Assembly: GCA_964626015.1 (NCBI GenBank)
Contig: CAZVCC010000006.1
Location: 1 to 64,000, forward strand
Origin: CAIKZJ01 sp964626015
GTDB taxonomy: Bacteria > Bacteroidota > Ignavibacteria > Tepidaquicellales > Tepidaquicellaceae
DNA: 64,000 nucleotides
Direction of reading: 5' to 3'
Shown piece by piece: positions 44,377-52,170 of the stretch; the stretch's first letter is position 1, and every line of letters begins with the position of its first letter. The translations under genes and the position numbers were made by a program. The notes under the pieces were generated by a model. The model did no database searches, was not told the origin of the DNA, and saw only the letters and a program-made list of their open reading frames with translations.

Positions 44377-46380
44377 ATGGATAAGCATGTTGTTGACCGC
44401 ATAGATGAACTGAGAAAATTAATTAACGACGCAGACTATAAGTATTACGTTCTTGCTGAACCTGATATTAGCGATTTCGAATATGATAAGCTAATGAAAG
44501 AACTCGGGGAGCTTGAAAAGCAGTACCCCCTCCTCCTTACAAAAGACTCCCCTACTCAGCGTGTTTCAGGCGAACCAACTAAGAGATTTAACGTTGTCGA
44601 GCATAAAATTCCGATGCTCTCGCTTTCCAATTCTTACAATTTCGATGAATTGATTGAGTTTGATACGAGAGTAAAAAATACAGTCGGAAAGGATAGTATT
44701 GAATATGTATGCGAGCTGAAAATTGACGGGCTTGCCGTTTCGCTGATCTATGAAAATGGTTATTTCGCTAAAGGTGCAACACGGGGCGACGGTACAAAAG
44801 GCGACGACGTTACCTCAAATCTGAAAACTATTAAGTCAATTCCTTTAAAAGTTTTCCATAAATCTCTGAAGAACTTTGAAGTAAGAGGTGAGATTTTTAT
44901 AAAGAAAGATGACTTCCTGAAAATTAACGAGGAGCAGGAACTTAAAGGTGAAAAGCTCTTTGCTAACCCGAGAAATACTGCCGCAGGAACATTGAAACTC
45001 AAAGACAGCAGAACTGTAGCACGCAGACCGCTGAACTTGTTCTCTTACTATTTTTCATCCGATGATTTCGCTCCCGAAGAACATTTCAAAAATCTTGAAA
45101 TCCTGAAACAGCTGAGATTCCCTGTTAATTCTTACGCTAAAAAAGTGAAATCAATAGTTGAGGTAAAAAAGTACTGTGAAAGGATTGATGAACTGCGTGA
45201 TAATCTTCCTTATGAAATTGACGGAGTAGTCGTAAAAGTAAATAATATACACGAACAGGATATACTCGGCAGCGTCGCAAAATCTCCCCGCTGGGCTATT
45301 GCATACAAGTTCAAAGCAAAAGAAAAAGTAACAAGAATTGTAAGCATTACGCTTCAGGTCGGAAGAACAGGTACCATCACCCCCGTAGCGGAACTCGAAC
45401 CTGTCTTCCTCGCGGGCTCGACTATCTCAAGAGCGACACTTCATAACTTCGACGAACTGGAACGCAAAGATATAAGAGAAAAAGACTACGTTAAAATAGA
45501 AAAAGGCGGTGATGTAATCCCAAAAGTAACTGAAGTAATTCCCGAAAAAAGAGAGAAGGGCTCACGCAAATTTCCTGTCCCGGAAAAGTGTCCCGTGTGC
45601 AGCACAAAACTCGTTCAATCGGAAGAAGAGGTTTACATTTATTGCCCGAATTATTTCTGCCCTGCTCAGGTACAGGGACGAATAGAACATTTTGTACATA
45701 GGGATGCAATGGATGTCGAAGGGCTCGGGGGCAGCATCATAGCGGTATTCCTTGAAAACGGACTCATAAAAGATTTTTCGGATATATATGAACTAAAGAA
45801 TAAGCGAAAAGAAATTATTTCGTTGGAAAGATTCGGCGAAAAGAGCGTTGATAATATTCTCTTGGCAATAGAAAAATCTAAAGAGAAACCATTCGAAAAA
45901 GTTTTGTTTGCACTGGGAATTAAACAAGTCGGCGAAAGAACAGCAAAACTTCTCGCAAAACATTTCCGTTCAATAGAAAATCTTTCTGAAGCATCCGTCG
46001 ATGAAATAGACGATATCTACGAAATTGGACCCTCAATAGCTCAAAGTGTTGTAGATTTTTTCAAAGACGATAAGAATATTAAATTATTAAACAAACTTAA
46101 GAAGGCTGGACTAAAGTTTGAATCAGAAAATACAGGCACTCTAAAGACGAAAGAAGAATTCCTCGGAAAAGTGTTTGTACTTACAGGTACACTTCAAAAA
46201 TTCACCCGTAGTCAGGCATCCGAAATAATCGAAAATTTAGGAGGCAGAACATCCGGCTCCGTCAGCAAAAAAACCGACTATGTGCTCGCGGGCAATGAAG
46301 CCGGCAGCAAACTCGACAAAGCAAAGAAGCTTGGAGTTAAAATACTCACCGAAGAAGATTTCGAAAAGATGATAAGTTAA
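44377..46380 (+). CDS. ligA: NAD-dependent DNA ligase LigA
   Basis: A 667-residue bacterial DNA ligase that seals nicks in replication and repair. The NAD-binding Ia domain is at 1-75. The adenylated lysine is Lys115 in CELKIDGLAVSL. Nucleotidyltransferase motifs ATRGDGTKGDDVT and NPRNTAAGTLK follow. The OB domain has VGRTGTITPVAELEPV. A four-cysteine zinc finger (CPVCSTKLVQ and YCPNYFCPAQ) is near 405-430. Helix-hairpin-helix repeats cover about 440-570 and a BRCT domain ends the protein. Full length and key residues are present. It converges with the DUF2752 gene, with only 9 bp between stops. Confidence 0.97.
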   Translation: MDKHVVDRIDELRKLINDADYKYYVLAEPDISDFEYDKLMKELGELEKQYPLLLTKDSPTQRVSGEPTKRFNVVEHKIPMLSLSNSYNFDELIEFDTRVKNTVGKDSIEYVCELKIDGLAVSLIYENGYFAKGATRGDGTKGDDVTSNLKTIKSIPLKVFHKSLKNFEVRGEIFIKKDDFLKINEEQELKGEKLFANPRNTAAGTLKLKDSRTVARRPLNLFSYYFSSDDFAPEEHFKNLEILKQLRFPVNSYAKKVKSIVEVKKYCERIDELRDNLPYEIDGVVVKVNNIHEQDILGSVAKSPRWAIAYKFKAKEKVTRIVSITLQVGRTGTITPVAELEPVFLAGSTISRATLHNFDELERKDIREKDYVKIEKGGDVIPKVTEVIPEKREKGSRKFPVPEKCPVCSTKLVQSEEEVYIYCPNYFCPAQVQGRIEHFVHRDAMDVEGLGGSIIAVFLENGLIKDFSDIYELKNKRKEIISLERFGEKSVDNILLAIEKSKEKPFEKVLFALGIKQVGERTAKLLAKHFRSIENLSEASVDEIDDIYEIGPSIAQSVVDFFKDDKNIKLLNKLKKAGLKFESENTGTLKTKEEFLGKVFVLTGTLQKFTRSQASEIIENLGGRTSGSVSKKTDYVLAGNEAGSKLDKAKKLGVKILTEEDFEKMIS

Positions 46381-46389
46381 TCACCCCCC

Positions 46390-46779
46390 TCATAAATTCC
46401 TGAATATCCAGAAAAGCAGAACCAGAGCCCCCGCAATCGTTATTGTCTTTGGATTTATCGGCACTTTAGGAAGCTGCTTTTTGTACACAACTAATGCAAA
46501 GTAATAAACTATCGAGTAAAAAATTAAAGGTGTGGAAACATAAACAAGAGGGTTTAAAGTATATGCATCAAAAAAATTGAAGTGAAGCAACTGGTGCGTT
46601 CCCCGCATTCCCCCGCATCCCGGACAAAGCAGCCCCGTAACTGACTCAAACAAACATGGCGGATAGTAATTTAATACAGCAGGATCCCAGAAGAATAAAA
46701 CGACAATAAAAAAAACTGCGGCTGTAATAACCGCAGTTCCTTGAAATTTCTTGTTTTCTAAAAGCCCGTATACGTTCAA
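46390..46779 (-). CDS. DUF2752 membrane protein
   Basis: A 129-residue membrane protein matching DUF2752. The family motif is PCLFESVTGLLCPGCGGMRG (C-P-x-C-G-x-x-R) around residues 38-57, followed by HQLLHFNFFDAYTLNPL. Three transmembrane helices are visible (about 15-35, 78-100 and 108-127). The start appears to be TTG at 46779, directly following the stop of the upstream gene, so translation is coupled. The CPGCG cysteines suggest metal binding or a disulfide; function is unknown. Confidence 0.88.
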   Translation of the reverse strand: MNVYGLLENKKFQGTAVITAAVFFIVVLFFWDPAVLNYYPPCLFESVTGLLCPGCGGMRGTHQLLHFNFFDAYTLNPLVYVSTPLIFYSIVYYFALVVYKKQLPKVPINPKTITIAGALVLLFWIFRNL

Positions 46780-47118
46780 TTATTTTACTAAATTGAACTT
46801 CTCTCCGTATTGCCCTATTAACGGCAGCGGTACTGCTTTGCCGCCGAAGGCATTTATAATTCCGATAATGTAATACACTATTACGGCAATGTAAAGAATG
46901 TATCCGAATCCGCATGTAACAACACCTATAATATTAACAAGTATGTTTACTATAAGTAATACTATAGATTGCTCTGTGTGAAACATTACGTATTTGTTCT
47001 TCTTATATTCGTCCATCAATAGAGGAATAAAGAAAACCAAATATGCGACGAACGCCATTGTTTTTCCTGATTCAATTTCTTCAGGCGTAATATTAAGATT
47101 TCTTGTAGATTCTGCCAT
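46780..47118 (-). CDS. DUF4870/Tic20-like small membrane protein
   Basis: A 112-residue protein with three transmembrane helices (about 20-38, 52-75 and 78-92) and an N-terminal acidic cytosolic stretch. The helix pattern and FHTEQSIVLLIVNI resemble the DUF4870/Tic20-like family, whose members usually have an F-H-x-x-Q motif. Its stop abuts the DUF2752 start, so both are made from one transcript, together possibly with the secreted protein upstream. No catalytic residues; role unknown. Confidence 0.78.
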   Translation of the reverse strand: MAESTRNLNITPEEIESGKTMAFVAYLVFFIPLLMDEYKKNKYVMFHTEQSIVLLIVNILVNIIGVVTCGFGYILYIAVIVYYIIGIINAFGGKAVPLPLIGQYGEKFNLVK

Positions 47119-47156
47119 TCCCTCTCCTTTTAAAAGTTAATATTAAAAAAACTTTT

Positions 47157-47567
47157 TTACCTGAATATAGCTTTTATGCTGCCCCAGGTGTTTTTTATGC
47201 CGGATACAGTATGAACCACAGTTATAGTGTTCGTGTATGAATAACTGCCGTTGCTGTTTAAACACTTCAGCCTGTAATAATACACGGATGACGTTGACTT
47301 GTTCACATCAACGCTGTTATCCTGAAACGAATAATATGAATTACTGCCGCTTGCATTTACTGTCTTGACATAAATAAAACTGTTAGGTGTGGAAGCACTG
47401 CGCTCAATTTCAAACTTAGCTGTTCCATTTTCGTCTCCGGTTTTCCATTCAAGCAATATTCCGTCGGTGTTTGTCTTACCCGTGAAATATTCAAACGTTA
47501 AACCAGCAAAAGCAATTCCGGCCGTAACCAAAACCAAAAATAGTATTTTAGTAACCCTATAAACCAT
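47157..47567 (-). CDS. Secreted fibronectin-type-III-like protein
   Basis: A 136-residue exported protein with a signal peptide (ending AGIAFAGL). The mature region forms a single FN3-like module: LEWKTGDENGTAKFEIERS, then YYSFQDNSVDV and YYYRLKCLNSNGSYSYTN. This pattern commonly precedes a T9SS sorting domain in this group, but no sorting domain follows here, so the protein is short and may be a truncated or stand-alone form. It lies 38 bp upstream of the DUF4870-like gene on the same strand and just after the 1-kb repeat block. Confidence 0.75.
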   Translation of the reverse strand: MVYRVTKILFLVLVTAGIAFAGLTFEYFTGKTNTDGILLEWKTGDENGTAKFEIERSASTPNSFIYVKTVNASGSNSYYSFQDNSVDVNKSTSSVYYYRLKCLNSNGSYSYTNTITVVHTVSGIKNTWGSIKAIFR

Positions 47568-47920
47568 ATTTTTATTTACATAAAGATAAAATCAAATTAT
47601 AATTAATGCAAGGGAATTTTAAGTAATATCTTAAATCCGAAAAAATAATTATTTAGCTAAAATATGCTTCTTATCACCGTATTTTTGTGCAAAACTCTCC
47701 ATTATTTCTTGTTTTCCTCTGTGCCCTCCGTTTTATCTCTGTGTCCTCTGTGAAAATTTCTTATCTCTTGATCTTAGCAATAAATATATTCTTCTTTTTA
47801 TCAGCGACCCTCATAATTAAATCAGTTTTTTCTGCGTGCGCTCTTGTTATTATCTTTACCATTTACTACTTACCACTTACATTTTACTGCTCTCAAAGCT
47901 CTTTGCAATAATTATATTTT

Positions 47921-48176
47921 TCTCTGTGCGTTCTGTGCTACTATGTTTAAAAACTGTGTAATAAAAACAAACTTTTATTAAAAAAATCTCAAGTGTTTTC
48001 TTTGCGTCCTTTGCTTCCGAGTCGAAGATCCGCCGTCTTGTTGGGCGGACGACCCTTGCGGTAAAAATCATCTTTCTTGTTTTAGTATTTGTTCTCTGCG
48101 CTCTCTGGGTACTCTGCGGTTAAATTCTTTGTTATTGTTTGTCTTTATTTTGTTTGTAGCCATCGGCTACGCCGTG
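47921..48176 (+). repeat. Long dispersed repeat, right copy (partner at 6171-6401)
   Basis: 48052-48176 is identical to the reverse complement of 6171-6295. The part from 47921 to 48018 also matches with small differences. Where the left copy has six bases, this copy carries a 33-bp insertion (48019-48051). Confidence 0.9.
48019..48051 (+). repeat. 33-bp hairpin insertion module
   Basis: The segment contains GAGTCGAAGATCCGCC followed by GGCGGAC, a CCGCC/GGCGG hairpin with a 9-base loop. Related versions follow CTCTGYG units at about 53771-53811, 53911-53942 and 54163-54187, so it is a module that sits within the 9-bp arrays. Confidence 0.7.
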
Positions 48177-48220
48177 AACTCTGTGGTGAGAGTTCTTCTT
48201 TGTTTACCGCTTTTGATCTT

Positions 48221-48560
48221 AGCCATAAATAATTTCTTTCTCTGTGCTCTCCGCTTTATCTCTGTGTTCTCGGTGGTAAAATCTTTTCTTTGTTCGTCGC
48301 TCTTGTTCTTAGCCATAAATAATTTCTTTCTCCGTGCACTCCGTTCTATCTCTGTGTCCTCGGTGGTAAAATCTTTTCTTTGTTCGTCGCTCTTGTTCTT
48401 AGCCATAAATAAATTCTTTCTCTGTGCACTCCGTTCTATCTCTGTGCACCTCGGTGGTAAATCTTTTTTTCTTTGTAGCTCTTGCCTTATCAATAAATAT
48501 ATTCTTCTTTTTATCAGCGATTATCATAATTAAATCAGCTTTTTCTGAGTGCGCTCTTCT
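48221..48560 (+). repeat. 90-bp minisatellite, three good and one decayed unit
   Basis: AGCCATAAAT begins at 48221, 48311 and 48401, with a decayed ATCAATAAAT at 48490. The spacing is 90 bp, and the units are nearly identical between 48221 and 48470. 90 is 10 x 9, in line with the internal 9-bp CTCTGTG rhythm. Confidence 0.9.
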
Positions 48561-48602
48561 TCTCTGTAGTTAAAGTTTTTCTTTATATATCTAAGATTCG
48601 CC

Positions 48603-49622
48603 GTGAAAATCAGTGTTCTATTTCCTATCTTTTTCATAATTATCTCTATAAATTTCTCTCATTTCAATTTCAAGTTTTTCAGATTTTTCATACATTTATT
48701 CATGGCAAATAATGATTTCTTCATCGGCATCGATTCTGGCGGTACCAACTGCAGAATTTCAGCCTGCGGCTCTGATTTAAACATCCTCGGCTCTGTTGTC
48801 TTTCCCTCTGTTCACTACTCTGCTGTCGGATGCGTGGATTTTTCTTCCCATACAGCTGCAAATATTAACCTGTTTCTTGAGCAGTTTAATCTAAACCTCA
48901 CCAGCTGCCTCGGTATTTGCGCTGGCGTTGCGGGTGCACGGGGGGCGAACAATAAAAACGAAATACGGCAAGGGCTGAAAGACAATCTCAAGTTTGATAA
49001 TATTATCGTTGAATCCGATACTGTCATTGCCTTCGAGGATGCTCACGGTGAAAATGACGGCTTGATTCTTATCTGCGGTACGGGCTCTGTTTTGTTCGGA
49101 AGACTTGACGGAGAAATCGTAAGGCTCGGCGGCTGGGGAAAAATTCTCGGCGATGACGGCAGCAGTTATTTCCTCGCCCTTAACTTCCTAAAAAAACTCG
49201 TCAAGTATTTCGACAGGTTCGACCCAAAAGCTGACATAGAAAAACTCCTTGAAGATAAATTCGGTATTAACAGAAATAATATTATTGACTATGTTTACCA
49301 CAAAAAATTTGACATTGCTTCACTCTCCCCTTTTATAGTCGAACAGGCTGAAAAAGGCGACCCTCTTTGTCAGCTCGTCGTTGAATCCGAAGCGGAAAAT
49401 GTTCTCGAATTATTCGAAGCTCTGGTTAATAAATTCGGTATAGACAAAAAACTCAGTATTGCTTTTTCAGGCAGCTTAATCGATAATAAAAACTACTTTT
49501 CCGATACACTTAGGAATTTAATTAAAGCTGAATATGAAAAAGATTTTTTGATTCTTGAAAATCCCGTGAATCCCGTAAACGGTGCCTTAAAAATTGCTAT
49601 AAATAATTTCAATCAAGCATAA
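48603..49622 (+). CDS. BadF/BadG/BcrA/BcrD-type ATPase (N-acetylglucosamine-kinase-like)
   Basis: The frame opens at GTG 48603, but the ATG at 48702 (MANNDFFIGIDSGGTN) matches the family start, giving 306 residues; the upstream 33 codons are T-rich repeat-edge sequence. The ASKHA phosphate-1 motif is GIDSGGTNCRISA, phosphate-2/adenosine motifs are ICGTGSVLFG and AFSGSLID, and ESDTVIAFEDAHG is the connect region. Family members phosphorylate N-acetylglucosamine or act in benzoyl-CoA-type activation; the short form here fits an amino-sugar kinase. guaA follows five bases later. Substrate is inferred. Confidence 0.88.
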   Translation: MKISVLFPIFFIIISINFSHFNFKFFRFFIHLFMANNDFFIGIDSGGTNCRISACGSDLNILGSVVFPSVHYSAVGCVDFSSHTAANINLFLEQFNLNLTSCLGICAGVAGARGANNKNEIRQGLKDNLKFDNIIVESDTVIAFEDAHGENDGLILICGTGSVLFGRLDGEIVRLGGWGKILGDDGSSYFLALNFLKKLVKYFDRFDPKADIEKLLEDKFGINRNNIIDYVYHKKFDIASLSPFIVEQAEKGDPLCQLVVESEAENVLELFEALVNKFGIDKKLSIAFSGSLIDNKNYFSDTLRNLIKAEYEKDFLILENPVNPVNGALKIAINNFNQA

Positions 49623-49627
49623 AATAA

Positions 49628-51199
49628 ATGAAAACTGATATAATTCTCATTCTCGATTTCGGCTCACAATATACACAGCTTATCGCACGAAGACTCCGTG
49701 AATTGAACGTTTACTGCGAAATTCAGCCCTTCAGCATCGATATCAAAAAATATTTGGAAAGTAAAAATAACTATTCCCTCAAAGGTGTTGTTCTTTCCGG
49801 CGGACCCGCAAGCGTTCTTGAAAAAGGTTCTCCGGATATCAGTGCGTCTGATTATTCATTCATTCGAAGTCTGAACGTACCGATTCTCGGCGTCTGCTAC
49901 GGACTCCAGCTTCTTGCAAAAAAATCAGGAGGTAAAATCCATAAATCGAAAGTCAGGGAATACGGTCACACTATGATTAAAACCCTGAAATCACCAATGT
50001 ATAAAGGATGTCCGTCTAACCTGAAAGTATGGATGAGCCATGGTGATTCAGTTCATAAACTTCCCGCAGGATTTAAAATCACAGCTCGAAGCTCTAACGG
50101 TCATATCAGCAGTTTCGAAAATCCATCCGAAAATATTTATGCCCTGCAGTTTCATCCCGAAGTTAACCATACTGAAAAAGGACTTACAATCCTTCAAAAC
50201 TTTGCATTTCAAATCTGCAAAGTTAAAAACCTTTTTAAGCCCGTTTCATTCATACATCAGAAAGCAAAAGAAATAAAAGAAATTGCCGGAGATGAATACG
50301 TTATCTGCGCTCTCAGCGGCGGAGTTGATTCATCGGTCGCCGCCGTACTCGTACAAAAAGCAATCGGTAAAAAACTTATCTGCATCCATATCGATAACGG
50401 CTTGATGAGAAAAAATGAAAGCGGACTTATAATAGACCTATTCATAAAACATTTTAGGTTTAATCTTATCTTCGTCGATGCTGCAGAACTTTTCCTGAAA
50501 AGACTTAAAGGAGTTTTAGACCCCGAAAAGAAAAGAAAAATTATCGGCAAAACTTTCATCGACGTGTTCGAAGCCGAAGCAATGAAACTTAAAAGAAGAG
50601 GTATAAACATTAAATATCTCGCTCAGGGAACATTATACCCCGACGTCATTGAATCGGTTTCATTCAAGGGACCTTCTGTCACTATTAAATCTCACCATAA
50701 CGTCGGTGGTCTTCCTGCAAAAATGAAATTAAAACTCATCGAACCCTTCCGCGAACTGTTTAAAGACGAAGTCAGAAAAATCGGTTATAAACTCGGCTTG
50801 CCAAAACAGTTCATAAGCCGCCATCCATTCCCGGGTCCGGGTCTTGCGGTGAGGGTTTTAAGCGATTTAACAAAACCTAAACTCGACCTCCTTCGCGAAG
50901 TTGACGATATTTTCATAAACGAACTCTACAACTTTAAACTCTACGATAAAATCTGGCAGGCTTTCGCCGTACTCCTTCCCGTCCAGACTGTAGGCGTCAT
51001 GGGCGATGAACGCAGCTACGAAAACGTCGTCGGTCTCCGTGCCGTAACATCAACCGACGGTATGACAGCCGACTTCTACATGTTCGAAAAAGAATTCCTG
51101 ACAACCGTCTCAAACAAAATAATCAATTCCATCAAAGGCGTAAACCGTGTCGTTTACGACATCAGCTCCAAACCCCCCGCCACAATTGAATGGGAATAA
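49628..51199 (+). CDS. guaA: GMP synthase (glutamine-hydrolysing)
   Basis: A 523-residue GuaA that converts XMP to GMP with glutamine and ATP. The class I amidotransferase domain has the nucleophile in ILGVCYGLQLL near residue 90 and the His-Glu pair in LQFHPEVNHT. The PP-loop ATP pyrophosphatase motif is ALSGGVDSSVAAVL near 230. The C-terminal dimerisation domain ends PPATIEWE, the standard terminus. Its codons are richer in C at the third position than those of + strand genes in the left part of the window. It is 5 bp from the sugar-kinase gene. Confidence 0.97.
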   Translation: MKTDIILILDFGSQYTQLIARRLRELNVYCEIQPFSIDIKKYLESKNNYSLKGVVLSGGPASVLEKGSPDISASDYSFIRSLNVPILGVCYGLQLLAKKSGGKIHKSKVREYGHTMIKTLKSPMYKGCPSNLKVWMSHGDSVHKLPAGFKITARSSNGHISSFENPSENIYALQFHPEVNHTEKGLTILQNFAFQICKVKNLFKPVSFIHQKAKEIKEIAGDEYVICALSGGVDSSVAAVLVQKAIGKKLICIHIDNGLMRKNESGLIIDLFIKHFRFNLIFVDAAELFLKRLKGVLDPEKKRKIIGKTFIDVFEAEAMKLKRRGINIKYLAQGTLYPDVIESVSFKGPSVTIKSHHNVGGLPAKMKLKLIEPFRELFKDEVRKIGYKLGLPKQFISRHPFPGPGLAVRVLSDLTKPKLDLLREVDDIFINELYNFKLYDKIWQAFAVLLPVQTVGVMGDERSYENVVGLRAVTSTDGMTADFYMFEKEFLTTVSNKIINSIKGVNRVVYDISSKPPATIEWE

Positions 51200-51214
51200 A
51201 ATTTCTCATAATAC

Positions 51215-51235
51215 CCAATAAAACACGTTTATTGG
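51215..51235 (+). terminator. Hairpin after guaA (weak terminator candidate)
   Basis: CCAATAAA (51215-51222) pairs with TTTATTGG (51228-51235), loop ACACG. There is no T-tract. The AACACGTTTATT part recurs at 51290-51301, so it may belong to the neighbouring repeat. Confidence 0.45.
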
Positions 51236-51255
51236 TAGTTATAAGAAATCCTTTT

Positions 51256-51329
51256 CCAGTCCCGTAGGGACGAAATATAAATAGCAAAAAAACACGTTTA
51301 TTTCTTCCAGTCCCGTAGGGACGAAATAT
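51256..51329 (+). repeat. Two REP-like repeats with GTCCC/GGGAC hairpin
   Basis: CCAGTCCCGTAGGGACGAAA followed by TAT occurs at 51256-51278 and 51307-51329. Each contains the GTCCC-gta-GGGAC hairpin. The units are 51 bp apart, with an AACACGTTTATT block before each. This looks like the extragenic palindromic repeats mobilised by RAYT-type transposases, which is inference. Confidence 0.75.
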
Positions 51330-51429
51330 CAATAGATATACATGATTAACGCTCCTAATAAGCTTAACTAAGTTAATGTTTCTTCATAACTAATATTCTC
51401 TGTTTTGCGTGTTTAACAAAATTAAATTG

Positions 51430-51449
51430 CCGTTGCCTTTAGGCAACGG
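51430..51449. repeat. Palindromic repeat CCGTTGCCT...AGGCAACGG
   Basis: A 9-bp stem with a 2-base loop followed by ATTAAAGAAA. It has the look of a dispersed extragenic palindrome common in this lineage. Confidence 0.6.
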
Positions 51450-51574
51450 ATTAAAGAAATTCGAAACAAAAGGGATTTAGCCCCATAAAATAATTTAACG
51501 TTCTCAATCAGTGTAAATCAATCTCATCCCCTTGTCTAAAACCAGGTAGAATTAAATCAGACTGACTGCTGCAG

Positions 51575-51591
51575 GTCTACTTGGTGTAGAC
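51575..51591. repeat. GTCTAC/GTAGAC hairpin
   Basis: GTCTAC (51575-51580) and GTAGAC (51586-51591) form a 6-bp stem, with CTGC and GGCAG flanks extending the symmetry. It probably belongs to another repeat family, as no gene or terminator context explains it. Confidence 0.45.
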
Positions 51592-51664
51592 AGGCAGGAG
51601 TGCTATTATATTCCCAAGTTTCTTATTTCCTTAATTCTATGCCTGCCTTTAGGTTTGGTATTGG

Positions 51665-51699
51665 GGCTAACAACTAACAACCAACAACTAACAACTAAT
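51665..51699 (-). repeat. 7-bp-period TTGTTAG array, right copy
   Basis: On the plus strand the units read CTAACAA, four times with one variant, and start right after GGGG. It is the reverse complement of the array at 9757-9802, including the GCCCC boundary. It ends two bases before the MITE-like element. Confidence 0.75.
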
Positions 51700-51701
51700 A
51701 T

Positions 51702-51880
51702 CCCCCTCTACTATTAATCACAACATTTTTGAAAATTGGGTCACGCAAAATTTTCTTTTTATGGAAATTTGCAAATATAAATAGCTGTACTTGCTTTACT
51801 TAAAAATATTTTCTTCAATTCCTGCATAATTTTTAAAATGACCCCGTTTTAGTTTTTGTCGTGATTAATATTGAAAGGTG
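51702..51880. mobile_element. MITE-like element, copy 2 (179 bp), inverted relative to copy 1
   Basis: The left end, CCCCCTCTACTATTAATCAC at 51702-51721, is followed by AACATTTTT, like the right end of copy 1 read inwards. Next comes ATTGGGTCAC, matching ATTGGGACAC in copy 1. The right end, GTGATTAATATTGAAAGGTG at 51861-51880, is preceded by TTTTTGTC, like the left end of copy 1. The two ends are imperfect inverted repeats. No open frame is present. Confidence 0.72.
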
Positions 51881-52015
51881 TTGTTGAAATTTTACTCCAC
51901 CTTTCTTTATCCTAATATCCATATATTTTTTTCCTAATTTTAATATAGTACCCCCGCTATGTTTCTAAAATACAAAATAGCTCGTTTTCAGCCTTAAATT
52001 TCGTCTCATAAGTCA

Positions 52016-52081
52016 GTCTCTGATTGGTCTCTAATTAGTCTCTAATTAGTCTCTAATTAGTCTTATATTAGTCTCTCTTTT
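52016..52081 (+). repeat. 11-bp-period array, GTCTC core
   Basis: GTCT begins at 52016, 52027, 52038, 52049, 52060 and 52071, exactly 11 bp apart. The inner units read GTCTCTAATTA. It lies about 135 bp from the MITE-like element, on the side of its CACGACAAAAA-type end. Confidence 0.88.
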
Positions 52082-52120
52082 TTTGTCGCTAACATAGTCG
52101 TCAAACTATCTGATGCAAAC

Positions 52121-52151
52121 AAAAAACCCGCATCAAAGATACGGGTTTTTT
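52121..52151 (-). terminator. Terminator of the sugar-dehydrogenase gene
   Basis: AAAAAACCCG (52121-52130) pairs with CGGGTTTTTT (52142-52151), with an inner ATC/GAT pairing. It lies 20 bp beyond the stop of the leftward gene. Confidence 0.9.
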
Positions 52152-52170
52152 ATGCCTAAATCTGCTATGC

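Larger units (their letters stand above)
47568..48701. repeat. 1.1-kb block of 9-bp-period and larger repeats
   Basis: This gap has no credible gene. It is a patchwork of CTCTGYG-type units. It includes the right copy of the long inverted repeat (47921-48176), a hairpin insertion (48019-48051), the 90-bp minisatellite (48221-48560) and a ~70-bp direct repeat (about 47779-47848 and 48492-48560). Open frames on both strands here follow from the skewed composition. Confidence 0.8.
51200..52170. other. 971-bp intergenic region made of repeats
   Basis: No gene is visible. In order: a hairpin after guaA (51215-51235), two REP-like repeats (51256-51278, 51307-51329), a GCC-type hairpin (51430-51449), a GTCTAC/GTAGAC hairpin (51575-51591), a TTGTTAG heptamer array (51665-51699), a MITE-like element (51702-51880), an 11-bp array (52016-52081) and the terminator of the leftward gene (52121-52151). 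Confidence 0.75.

Noticed and set aside
47687..48533. Several frames on both strands, including tandem peptide repeats
   Set aside because: The peptide repeats match the 90-bp DNA units, which are in frame because 90 is divisible by three; no start signal or domain is present.
48603..48701. Extended N-terminus of the sugar-kinase frame (GTG start)
   Set aside because: The extra 33 codons are T-rich repeat edge, and the ATG at 48702 fits the family start.
51200..52170. Possible CRISPR array (repeated 23-mers and 11-mers)
   Set aside because: Only two identical 23-mers exist, spacers are themselves repeats, and no cas genes are near.
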